Shown here one piece after another: positions 23,548 to 34,071 of a stretch of DNA of 64,000 nt (the stretch's first letter is position 1; every line of letters begins with the position of its first letter). The stretch lies in the NCBI GenBank assembly GCA_026214975.1, contig CM047805.1, forward strand, positions 64,712,170-64,776,169. Direction: 5' to 3'. The notes under the pieces were generated by a model. The model ran no database searches, was not told where the DNA came from, and was given only the letters and a program-made list of their open reading frames with translations. The stretch is from Gentiana macrophylla. Taxonomy: Eukaryota; Streptophyta; Magnoliopsida; Gentianales; Gentianaceae. The translations under genes and the position numbers were made by a program.

Positions 23548-24569
23548 AAAACGTCGCTAATTTCTTTCTTTGTGTCTAGGGTTACTACTTGTATTAGCTC
23601 AAAATTCTCGAGGATAAGTCAACACTCTTCTTATCACATTTCTTTTTTATTTTCCGTTGGTATCTACCTTCTTTTAGTTACCAATTTTCTTCTTCTACCA
23701 ATTTCGAGTTATTTTCTATTTTCGATAGTAGAAAGTAAACGCGGTTCGTTTATTTTTGTTGGTACCTACCTATTGGTAAGATACCAATTAAAAAAATAAA
23801 AAAAAAAAAAAAAATACACTCGGTAATTACCGAGAGAAAAAAAAATGTGGTTTTTTTATCGATTTCGTGTTATTTTCTATTCGATATTTTCTATTCCACA
23901 AGAATTGTCAAATCGAGTTATGAAAACGGCGAAATCAGTAATGAAACACCATCTGATTCAGTTTTATCTATTTCAAGTTATTTTTCTATTTTTCGATAGT
24001 TGATGACCGAAGTGGTAAGGCCTCACTCACTCCTTATAGGCCTGATTTAAACATTTACGAAAGCGCTTAAGAAAGAGAGTAAACGCGGTCATACCGATCA
24101 GGAAATCGACCAAGTATCATTTTCAAATCGAAATACGAGAATGATGAAACTAGTGATGAAAAACCCCGAACGAGGGCTTGATCATGCCCAAAGGGAATAT
24201 TAATAAATAAAATAAAAATAGAAATAATCGAATTGGAAGCAAAGTTGGAAGGAACCAAGTTTGAAAGGGCCAATTCAAACCGAACCTTATCGGCTCAACC
24301 CAAATTCATCTCGGTTCAACCAGATAAGGCAACACCATATCCAATGCATATTTTGAAGAAAAAGGTATGAATGATGAAACACAGTCATTCGAGGAAGCTT
24401 TACCATATTCATCTAATGACAAGGTAGGGAGGTATACATTCTATCCCTATTACAAAGATGAAGTTGGATAAAAAGTATGTATGTTTTCTTGACGATTTTA
24501 GTAAGGGAGAAGTTTGGGAGTTAATCATGAGAGCGTTGTCTTCAACACTTACAATTCATTGAAATATCC
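23548..24569 (+). other. 5' leader of the nested element
   Basis: AT-rich, containing repeated GAGTTATTTTCTATTTTCGATAG-like phrases at about 23706, 23868 and 23977. No gag domain was seen. Confidence 0.55.
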
Positions 24570-24821
24570 ATGCATTACACTAGAATCTTGTTCTTGTGTG
24601 TACACTTTGTGTTTTTTTTTTTTGTTGTGGATTGTACTAACACGCAGGTAATTGAAGAAGATGACTTCAGCAATAATGTGAAAGCTCGCAAACCTAAAGC
24701 TCGAAAATCAAAGGAAAAGGTCAAGAATCGTTTGGATTGGTGGGAATTGTCTAACCTCTGTTGGAAACCGGTATTGAAGAAGGATGCGGTGCGTGAGGAT
24801 GACCCACCACCAGTGCCTTAA
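24570..24821 (+). CDS. short frame of the nested element, 83 codons
   Basis: I do not recognise a domain. The N-terminal third is hydrophobic (ILFLCVHFVFFFFVVDC). The rest is basic and then acidic (KARKPKARKSKEKVKNRLDW, then WELSNLCWKP) and ends EDDPPPVP before a stop. A T-rich tract, TACTAAC and CAG|GTAATTG at about 24625-24650 look like a 3' splice site, so the true coding part may begin near 24648 as a spliced exon. The frame is followed by CTGGCTATAGACTATAAA and later GGAGGCAGCC, signatures seen after Athila coding regions. It may be all that remains of the element's protein. Confidence 0.35.
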   Translation: MHYTRILFLCVHFVFFFFVVDCTNTQVIEEDDFSNNVKARKPKARKSKEKVKNRLDWWELSNLCWKPVLKKDAVREDDPPPVP

Positions 24822-26720
24822 AAACTGAAGCACGGTAAAGTCTGGCTATAGACTATAAATGTAGTCAATGACGGGTACTATCCTTCCTTTTTACTCCTTA
24901 AGCATTTATTTTCGGTTGGATTATGTGCTTAATTGTTACGTGCATTTTTGAGTAATTGTTAGAAGTATCCCGTTTTGTTTAGTATATTATATTAGTTAAT
25001 CCTTATCATTTTGGTCGAGCAAGCACGCGTTAACCAAAAGCACTACCGGAGGCAGCCATAAAAATGTTAAATATAATAATTACTCATACTTTGGATGATA
25101 CTTTGCGAATACTTCGGATTGATTTTCATTTTGTTTCACCAAGTCTTAGGATGAATGTTTGAATGTCATTAGAAAAGGGAATGATTAGGTGGTTATCCGA
25201 AAATCCTGATGAAAAAAAAAAGAGAAAAATTCAAATGCATCATTTCTTGGACTTAGATTGTTAGAACAATTTGAAATAACCCTTGAGGATCTGGGTATAA
25301 AAGACTCAGAGTTAATACTTGTCACATATTTCATATCATGATCTAGTCTGTTTTAAATTTCAAAAATAATGTGTGACATGTATTAGTTCAACTACTGTGG
25401 AATATTGTGCGTTTTAAATCAATAAAAGTTTATGTGGTGTGTTTATCTACCCTTTTGCATTACACTGTCACACTCCACACACTTTTATTTTATTTGCACA
25501 CACAACGGTCATAACTTTGACCCACCCACCCACCCTTTTTTATCATCCGAGTATTTGTTTTGACTTGTTTTAGTGCACCATTGCTTTCCCAACAACTTAT
25601 TTACACTCACTTTACATTGGGGACAATGTAAGTTTGTTAGTAGGGGGTAGAGTCGTTGTTGGTCTAGCAATGGTGTTAATGTTTATTTTGTATCAATACA
25701 TCTCTTAGTTTTTGATTTTTTTTCGAGCATTATTTAGTTGATTAAAATAAACTGTATAAGGTATATATTTCATGGATTTGAAGATATAATGATCAATTTG
25801 GATGTGTATAACCAATGTGAACCGTAAGTGCATTGTAATTCCAAATATATTTGTGTAACATGAATTCCTTCACGTAAGCCTTTGATATTGAAGCTTAAAA
25901 TTTTAAACTGTATCCATTCAGTATCCTAGTGGTTTATCCTAGAGATAGCAGTAACTTAGTACCTAACTTTTGAACGTGTACTGTGAATATCTGAAGGTTT
26001 GAATGTGATAGAAAGAATATAAGTTAAGTTTATTGGGAAAATGGAATAAAAGGAAAGATGAACTATTTATATGTCGGTTGTAGCTACCAATGATTTGAGT
26101 GTGGTAGGGCGTTATCACGAAACGTCCTATATCACTATGAGGTTTAAAGCTCCCGACTGCCTGATGATAATAGTCCAGCTAGGGTGTTATCACGAAACAT
26201 CCTATTGCTGGGAATGAGGGCAACTGCCTGATGATAGTAGTCCAGCTAGGGGGTTATCACGAAATGTCCTATTGCTGGGAATGAAGGCATATGCTACAAA
26301 TGTGAAATTAAGCTCATCGGAAAAAAAAATATATATAAAAAAAAAATATGTTTAAGAATGGTTGAAAACTTAGTTATCTTCTGACTATCCCCAGTAAAAA
26401 CTGAATGATATGCTTTAGGGATTATCCTAATAAGTACACGGGAGGACTTTGTGTGGGAGCTCACGCTATACCTAGGAAAGTCATTAGAGACGATCTGAAT
26501 GGATATTTGTGCGTTTGCTTGAATTATTCAAGAGAGGATAGTGGAAATTGAAAAGGCTTGTCACACACACACTTTGTTATACATTTATATTGAGGTTAAC
26601 GCCTGGTTGTAATTCTAATGGTTGTATTATCTGGTTGTCCCTTATATCTTATATCTTCATGAATTTATCTCTTATTCATTTTGTTTTATCGCTTGTTTTG
26701 ATCGAGGGACGACCAAAAGC
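24822..26720 (+). other. 3' non-coding region of the nested element
   Basis: About 1.9 kb without coding potential. It contains the Athila-like phrase ACTACCGGAGGCAGCC near 25042 and the tandem repeat listed separately. Confidence 0.6.
26107..26288 (+). repeat. tandem repeat, about 66-bp unit, 2.5 copies
   Basis: The unit contains CTGCCTGATGATA, GTCCAGCTAGG, GTTATCACGAAA and GTCCTATTGCTGGGAATGA, starting at 26155 and 26221, with a partial copy at 26107. Confidence 0.85.
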
Positions 26721-26733
26721 TAAGTGGGGGTTG
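26721..26733 (+). other. polypurine tract of the nested element
   Basis: TAAGTGGGGGTTG directly precedes the 3' LTR TG. Confidence 0.85.
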
Positions 26734-28713
26734 TGATGAGAGATAAATTTATGATCATTATTATGACATTTCGCCCACTTCGATACCATTTTGAGCATTA
26801 TTGTATCAAATCAAGTCAAAATTACTAAGTTTTATTCAAATGTATAAGTAGTAGTTATTATATAAATTATCGTATTTTTATAAGTTTTTATTAGTTTTGT
26901 ACCGGTTTAGTAACCGGAGTGTCGTGTCAGTTACGTTTGGTATTTTGGTGGTTCATTGCGAGGATTATATATTGACCAAGATTCCACGTAACGACATGTT
27001 TTGAAGCCTAAAAGATGGATTTTGAGGAAAGAAGAAAATGCCACAAGCTTACGAGTTCAACGGATCAAATTATTTTTCCTACGCGCTTCTACCGTAACCT
27101 GTTTTCGATGGAAATTTGACCCTACTTAGAGGCATTTTCAGGGGAAGAGTTCTTCATGAAAGTTGTAGATCTTCAAATGAGCTTTCCAACGCATTTTGAA
27201 TCACGTCAATCGGAGGTCTACAACTCAAGTTATGAATTTTTACCGAAACAGGTGATATCTCGGGACGAATCGGAGATATTTTGGCCCAAATTGTTGCATG
27301 TTACTTGCAATGATTCCTTGTAACAAACTTCACATGTTACCTACATGACTCACCACCTCCATGTGAAGACTAATGATGACAAATATTTCCCACATGCTAA
27401 AAAAAAAAACTAGATGAACTCTTCCCAAATACAACCTCCCATATACACCTCCTCAACTACAACCTCCTCATTCAAACCTTCCCTCAACTCCCCTATAAAT
27501 ACCCCCCATCCTTAGCATAATTCCTTGCCCTCTTGGCCACTCTCTTGGCCAAGAACTCTCCTCTCCCATTTCCCCTCTTCTCCATCTCCGTTCTTCATCT
27601 CTTTCTCGTTTTATTTTATTTTCGGACCAGTATATACATATGTCTATGTATGTATATATGTTTTATAAATAAAAGTAGTACCGTTGTAATGCTCGAGAGA
27701 ATTATCCGAGGAATTGTATTGAAGAAGTTGCTATTTCGAGAGGATACGACTTAGATCTACAATAAGCGGGTAATTTTATCAAGTTATTACTTTTGTTGTA
27801 TCTATCACTATGTTAAACTAAAAATATATCTAGCCAAGATATGAATCAATTAGTTAATCTTTTGGTAAAATGAATGATCGACTCGGTAATCATGATTAAA
27901 ATCGGTTATAATGAATCTCTTTCTATGTTTGAATTGAAGTAGCTAATCGATTTGAAAGAATTCATAATCTAATTATGAATTGACACCTCGTAGTTAGTTT
28001 ATGAACTCGTTAATAGAAAGAACGGAGAGGTAAAATTGGCCGAGTGAAAAGCGTGACAACGGAATCCGATTTCTAAACCGGGGTAGATTTGTTTCGGGAG
28101 AAACAAACTCTTATTGAAATTTATACTCGAGAGATTATCACGTTAAATTCGCTGTTTAATTGACATACCTTAAAATTGGCCGAATGACAAAACGGGAGTG
28201 ACCCATGCTTGAGGATGACATTTGGACAGAGGACAAGACATATGACAATTTCATACGCTGCGTGTGAGGAGAAATTGCCTAGCTTAGAGTATACCGCCAG
28301 TATAATTGATTGGACCTTGAATAAAGGAAGATCTGCATCTCATTTATTTCTACTAAAAGATATTGATTCAAGAAAGTATTCTTGGCTAGATCCAAAAATA
28401 TATATTATATTAGTATTTATTTGTTTTATTTTTCTGTTTTACTAACATCTAACTCTAACATTACTAACTAATCTAAGCGATCTAACTATCTAACCTCGGG
28501 AAAAGTAAAAGCTGCGACTTAGATCGAGTTAATAATAGCTTCTTGGTGTTTAACCCCACTTAAAAGAATTACCATGTTTTCCACGAGAATACGACTGACT
28601 CACCGGACTAGCACTACAATTTGACCCGGTACTTTGCCGTTAGGATCTGTATAGCCTAGGTAATGTCCGTCAGCTTTCTGGCGCCGTTTCCAAGGTTAGG
28701 TTTAGGTCTGTCA
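26734..28713 (+). repeat. 3' LTR of the nested Athila-type element
   Basis: It is 1980 bp, pairing with 21532-23524, with a TATA box at 27494-27501. It is followed by the GAACA duplication and then the outer element's gag. Confidence 0.95.
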
Positions 28714-28718
28714 GAACA

Positions 28719-31472
28719 CTCTTCATTCAAACATACCAAACCTTCCATTTTACTCTTATCATTTAACAAGCCTTTTAAGACTTTACAATAAGCAGGCATG
28801 TTTGCAAGTGCTTCAAGAAAGGGAATGGTCAAGTCAATTTTATGAAAAATTTCAATGAAACGGTTCTGAGCTTGGTTCAAACGACTTTGTACATGACCTT
28901 TAGGTGGGTAGGGTAAAGTACTTAAATCAAAATCGGGAGAGGGAGGCGGGATTATACCATTCTTACCATTCACGCGTGGAGGTGAGGTTTCACTTGTGCC
29001 CTTCTTCTCCATTGCTTTACTCGGTTCCTCTTCTTCAATGTCAATTGCCACAAACTCCTTCTCCTTGTCTGTCACTTTCTCTTTCTTTGCATTCACCAAC
29101 TCTTCCTTTACGGCCTCCAATTCTCTTCTCATTGCTTCCAACTCTGTCTCAATATTTCCTTTGTCCAAATCTTCTTCCTCAACCGGCCTATAAAAATCAT
29201 CATCTTCATCAATACCCCTTTCTCTCTGTGACAGATTTTGAGTCCTTTCTCCTCGAGCATTATCAACATTCACCTCTTTACCACTTCTCAAAAATAGGGC
29301 CTTCACATTTTGGGGATTATTTTCCATGTCGCTCGGTAAGCCTCCTTTCAAGTTCATGGCATTATCGGTGATTTGCCCCATGTGTGTTTCGAGATTCCGA
29401 ATGGCGGACCCCGTGCTCACCTTGAACTCTCTTATTTCCCGATTTTGTTCCGCCATAACCCAAGCTTGATCTTTCAAATGTTTGCTTTGTTCTAGCATGG
29501 TCTTGCATATTTGTTCCAAAAGATTTTCGGTGGAGCTCTTTTGTGGAATGGGAGCAAGTGGTGGAGGAGTTGCTTGGTAAGTACCCCCTTGTTGTTGTCT
29601 TTGGTGAAAGGGTTGATAGAATTGAGATTGGCCGTGAGAAGGTTGGCATTGCCCTTGACTTTGGCCTTGGCCTTGATTTTGCGATTGAACTTGAGGTTGT
29701 TGGTAGCGAGCTTGTTGTTGATGTTGAGATTGTTGAGGATAGTATTGGGCTTGTTGGTTAGGCGCTTGATAAAATGAACTTTGATTTTGCCTATAAGCTT
29801 GGTTTTGGCCTTGGTCAAAGTACCGGTTCCAATTCTGCCCTTGATGGTTTTGATTCCAACCTTCATTATTATTTCTCCAAGAACCATCACTTTGTTGATC
29901 ATAATTACCATGTTGACTTTGCCCCACATAATTCACCTAATAACATTGAGAATTATCACACAATTGCTGCTCGTTTTGTTGGCCTTGTTGGTCGCTTTGA
30001 AATTGATTCAGTAATCGGATTGTTGCCCAAGTGCCCCGCACTCGATTTCCCATGGCATACATGTTCATCATTTTCTTGGCTAGATCGGTTGGACTATCTT
30101 GTGACGAAAAACTAGCTTGTCCTTGCATTGAGGATCGTGGATATGACATATTTTGAGATTTGTGTGTCATCCCACAATCCTTAGCCGAATGTTGGCCTCC
30201 ACATATTTGGCAAAGCCTTGCCTTTTCATTTTCTCTTTCAAGGTTCTCCAACCTTTGCTCCATCATTTGCACCTTAGCTTGACATTGCTCATTTGTTTCC
30301 ACTTCCTTCACTTCAACCAATCCCGGATTTTTACTCCTTGGCCCTTTTCTACTTGAAGACACGTATTGCTTTGAGGTTTCGGAAATTTTCTCTATTTGGT
30401 TCATTGCTACTTCGGGCACCATACTCATAATATCTCCATTGCACGAAGCGTTCAAGGTACTTTGATGAACTTGTTCCAAACCCCAGAAGAAAGCATGAAC
30501 CGCCTCATAAGATCTCAACCCATGCCCCGGGCACTCTCTCAACAAAGCCTTAAACCGGTCCCATGACTCATGTAGCTCTTCTCCTTCGTAAGCGTTGAAT
30601 GACATGATGGCCTCTTTCATATCCATGGTCTTCGATGGGGGATAATACTTGAGTAGAAAAGTTTTAATTACATCCTCCCATGTGTGTAAAGAATCATTAG
30701 GCAACGAATCATACCACCGCTTAGCTTGCTCTTTCAAGGCGAAGGGGAAAAGCATAAGTTTGAGCGCTTCATCACTCACCCCATTGATCTTTGTTGAGTT
30801 GACTATTTGGAGAAAGTGATCAATGAACAAGTGAGGGTTTTCCATGGTGGTTCCCTTGAATATAGCATTGTCTCCCAACAAATGTATGATATTTCTATTC
30901 AATTCCAAGTTATTGGCGGCCACCGGTGGCATTCGAATTAGACTATGCCCCGTGGTTGCCGTGGGAGCCATCACGAAGTCCCTACAAGTCAAACCGCCTT
31001 GATTTTTCTCTTGCGGTCAGTTAAACCAATTGGGCATTGCTTTTACACCTTGATTGTGAGCTTGATTTTGGTTCTGTTGAAATTGATTCAACATCCATGC
31101 ATTGAACTGTTGCATAACAAGGGGATCCATTTGATTCCCTTGGGCCCCATGTTGACCATTATGTGGCATTTGCCCATTCACATTCCCAAAGTTATTTCCT
31201 TGTCCATTCCCACCTCCTTGTGCATTGTTGTTGACAAGAGGCGGGTTTTGATTCGGGACCCCATTATTGTCCCCCAAATTTCCTTCAAAGCCTAGTTCAC
31301 CGTCTTGTGCCATACCGGATTCCTCTCCCAACTCACCCAAACTACTCTCTTCGAAGACCGGAATCGACTCCTCTGCTTGATAACCTATTCTTCTTTGACT
31401 ATTCCTACGCCTTGCGTAAGCCTCAATCCTGTCTACGTATGGCTCGAGTGATGTTTGAGATCTCCGGGTCAT
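28719..31472 (-). pseudogene. gag part of the outer Athila-type element, two in-frame stops
   Basis: From the ATG at 31472 one frame runs 918 codons to the insertion site, broken only by TGA at 31017-31019 and TAG at 29937-29939. N-terminal part: Arg/Glu-rich, then Gly/Asn/Gln-rich. Middle: a retrotransposon gag (capsid) domain with FPFALKEQAKRWYDSLP, TWEDVIKTFLLKYYPPSKT and ESWDRFKALLRECPGHGL, and a zinc knuckle CQICGGQHSAKDC (CX2CX3HX4C). C-terminal part: Gln-rich, then NVKALFLRSGKEV and a long acidic coiled-coil-like stretch. The order matches Athila gag. Both stops could be single C-to-T changes (CGA to TGA, CAG to TAG). Confidence 0.88.
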
Positions 31473-31566
31473 GCACTATAAAAAGCAAACAACAAGAAAA
31501 CAATAAAATAAAACCAAGGCCCAAGCCTTCAGTTCACTTGCAAGATATCACAAATAGCACACAATT

Positions 31567-31583
31567 CCCCGGCAACGGCGCCA
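31567..31583 (-). other. primer-binding site, tRNA-Asp
   Basis: The minus strand reads TGGCGCCGTTGCCGGGG, three bases after the 5' LTR; identical to the site of the nested element. Confidence 0.9.
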
Positions 31584-31586
31584 TTT

Positions 31587-33389
31587 TGATTGAGCTAAAA
31601 TTCACCCTCCAAAAACAATTTATAAAGACTCAAAACCGTGGGCAAACTAACTCTCTAACCGGCAATGTACCGGGTCGATTGCTAGCATAGCTACAGGAGT
31701 ACGAGGTCGAACCCAAAGGAAAAGTGTTTGTGAGTACCAAAGCGAACGTGTTACTTAGTCTAGGTTATCAATCTTTTTAAAGTGCTTGTATACTACAACG
31801 ACACTAAGGTGATTCTTACTAACGAGTCTAAAGATAGAAAAGGAAGAAAGAAGATTAACTACTCGGTTTTTAACGTTATACTAAGGGACATAGCCGAACC
31901 ATGATCAAAGTAGCTAGTTTCAACCCTAAGGGTGGACAAAACTGGGAGTGTGCATTATAACAAACGAACTCTCGCATTCAATTTCACGGGTGTGTGCTCC
32001 TAATTCTGGTGCTAAGATCTGAAAAACTCTCATTTAACACCCTATGCCATGTTAACTACCCTTCCCTTAAGAAGATTCACTAACAAGACATGATACGCAC
32101 TAGAGCCGCTTAAATGTTAAAATGAGTAACCTCACTTTGGGCCCGGCTTAACAACTAAGCCGGGTCTACTCCGTGATCCTAGAACCCCTTATCCCACATC
32201 TTCCCGCAGAACAACTCATATAAGGTTGATGTGTGTGACTTTGACCTAGGTAGCTAATCTAGCCCAAATATGTTAAAATAAGTTCTAAGACATGAAACAA
32301 GCAATATAAAACATTAAAAAGCACTACCCACTCCCAATTTCATCACCCAAAGGGTGATTTCACCAAATTTCACATGATTCGACTATGAAAAGGGATTAGC
32401 TACTCATTTTACTAATCAAAACATACACAAAACAGTAAATGAAAGCCATAATAAGTAAAAGAGAAGAGAAATTTACCATTAATTTGAAGAAATTCGAGTT
32501 GAGATCCAAAAAGTACAACTTAAAGAAGTAATTAAAAGGTGGTTTCTTAGTGTTTGGAATTGAGATTTGAGCATGGAAAGAGTAGAATCTAACTATGTTT
32601 AAGCTAATCTAAGCTAAGAGAAAGTGGAATAATCCATTACAAAATTCGTGCTAAAGAGTGGGTATAGTTTAGCTAAGAGAGGGGAGAATATCTAATGAAA
32701 TTCGATGGAAGGGGGTATTTATAGGGGCAAAAATCTGCAGAAAAATGACTCCAAACGCACGTTTGGAGGTCCCCAAATGCGCGTTTCACTTCAGGTGCAC
32801 TCTGTCAAAATTCTGCTTTTGAAACGCCGGTTTGAAATCTCAAACGCGCGTTTGAGATGATGCAGTTTTCTGGCTGCAGTAAAACCATGATATCTTCGTG
32901 TGTAGAACTCCGATTTGAGTGATTCAAAATGCGTTGAAAATCTATTTCAATTCTCTACAACTTTAATGAAGAATACATGACCATAAAATGACTCCATCAT
33001 AGGTCAAATTGCTGCTGAATAGAACATAGGGGTTGAGATACTAACAATTCTCCCCCCTTTTTCTTCATTTTTCTTCTTCCTAGGTTCATTTTTGCACCTT
33101 GATCATACTTCTCATCATAAATCTTCGCCTTCCGGGTTCTCGTGACACCTAGACCCTACAATCCCATGAACGAACAAGACACACAAACGATTCCGGAGGG
33201 TAAAAGTGCTCGGAATGGGGTTAATATCAATAAAAATGAGGCTTTACCATCAAAAGATGATAAAAGCCCTTGTGCTCTAAAACATGTGATACCAACCCGT
33301 TTTGAGACCTTAATGTGTCAAAATATACCAAATATGCATCAAAATGGGGCTAAAAGAGTGCCGGAGTCATGCAAAGTTGACTCCTATCA
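31587..33389 (-). repeat. 5' LTR of the outer gypsy element
   Basis: It is 1803 bp and retains the TATA box missing from the 3' LTR. It contains palindromes of the type CAAACGCGCGTTTG at about 32753, 32774 and 32849. An antisense frame of about 70 codons (plus strand, from 33142) is shared with the other LTR simply because the LTRs are copies. Confidence 0.93.
32716..32723 (-). promoter_or_regulatory. LTR TATA box TATAAATA
   Basis: The minus strand reads CCCCTATAAATACCCCC, the presumed promoter of the outer element. Confidence 0.7.
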
Positions 33390-33558
33390 GGCGGTGATAC
33401 AATTATTGTTTTCTTCTTATTTTTAATGTACATGTATGTGTTTTTCTTATATTTTCTTTGTTTTGCTTCATCTTACAATTAAGAAGATGCCTGTTTTTCT
33501 TAGTGGCAATGTTTGACAGATGTCTATGTTCTTGGTAGGCTTTCAACCCAATTCCGAT

Positions 33559-33699
33559 ACAGTAATATGGCCACAACCAATGAGACACAATAGGTGACAC
33601 AACCATCATCTACACCCTTGATTATACACCATGATTAAGGGTGCACATGACGGTCATTTCACCCGTTTTGTCTCACTGGTTGTGCCCGTATCATTACTC
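33559..33699. mobile_element. small MITE, relative of the one at 50092
   Basis: The left end AGTAATATGGCCACAACCA is inverted at the right as TGGTTGTGCCCGTATCATT. The right end ATCATTACTC is also the end of the 177-bp MITE at 50092-50268, so both belong to one Mutator-like family. No duplication was resolved here. Confidence 0.6.
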
Positions 33700-33731
33700 A
33701 TTTCGAAATTAAAAGCCTATGGATGTTTCAG

Positions 33732-33896
33732 GCCAAGATGAATCATGTTTGGTCGAAAATATTTTTGAAATCAAATTTGTGGGTTGAACATGGTGTTCTA
33801 CCTGCATCTTTTGCCCATTTACCTTCATATGACTTTATCCAATTTCTAATTAGGATGAACATATGCCTTGACGACTCTTGGGCCAGCAAGTTATAA
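33732..33896 (+). CDS. possible terminal exon of a host gene split by block 1
   Basis: After a 3' splice site (TGTTTCAG at 33724-33731) a 54-codon frame runs to TAA. It reads like ordinary protein (WVEHGVLPASFAHLPSYDFI, DDSWASKL), unlike surrounding sequence. I do not recognise it. Upstream exons would lie on the plus strand, possibly at about 33516-33535 and, across the 25.5-kb retrotransposon block, before 7868. The retrotransposon target GGCGG directly follows a GATCG|GTGAG donor-like sequence at 7853, so the block may sit just inside an intron. The exon could instead be a decayed relic. Confidence 0.4.
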   Translation, partial: AKMNHVWSKIFLKSNLWVEHGVLPASFAHLPSYDFIQFLIRMNICLDDSWASKL

Positions 33897-34071
33897 ACTT
33901 TAAATGATAGCTTTGTGCCTCTAATGTTATCTATGTGACTCTAATTAATGTTTGCTATGTGACATTTTTTGTTTTCACACTTCATTACAAGTGTGTTGTG
34001 CATCCAGAATCAATACATGCACTTTGTATTCAATATTAAGCAAAACATTCGTACATTTATTCCTTTAAGTA
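33897..34071. other. short flank before the copia element
   Basis: AT-rich; possible 3' UTR of the proposed terminal exon. No other feature seen. Confidence 0.4.

Larger units (their letters stand above)
21532..28713 (+). mobile_element. non-autonomous Athila-type LTR element inserted in gag-pro
   Basis: It is 7182 bp on the plus strand, with duplications GAACA at 21527-21531 and 28714-28718. The LTRs start TGATGAGAGATAAAT and end AGGTTTAGGTCTGTCA. A perfect tRNA-Asp primer site follows the 5' LTR and the purine tract AAGTGGGGGTTG precedes the 3' LTR. The interior is only 3.2 kb with one short frame. Its direction is opposite to that of the element it interrupts. Confidence 0.95.
7868..33389 (-). 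mobile_element. Athila-type Ty3/gypsy element, gag-protease only, nested
   Basis: A complete LTR retrotransposon on the minus strand. Identical 5-bp duplications GGCGG flank it (7863-7867 and 33390-33394). LTRs of about 1.8 kb begin TG and end CA on either strand. A tRNA-Asp primer site lies next to the 5' LTR and a purine tract next to the 3' LTR. Without the two nested insertions the element is about 9.4 kb. It encodes gag and an aspartic protease but shows no reverse transcriptase, RNase H or integrase, so it would depend on proteins from another element. Confidence 0.93.

Noticed and set aside
29492..29929. Several long overlapping frames on both strands inside gag
   Set aside because: Shadow frames of the Gln/Asn-rich gag sequence; only the frame with the capsid motifs and zinc knuckle is supported.
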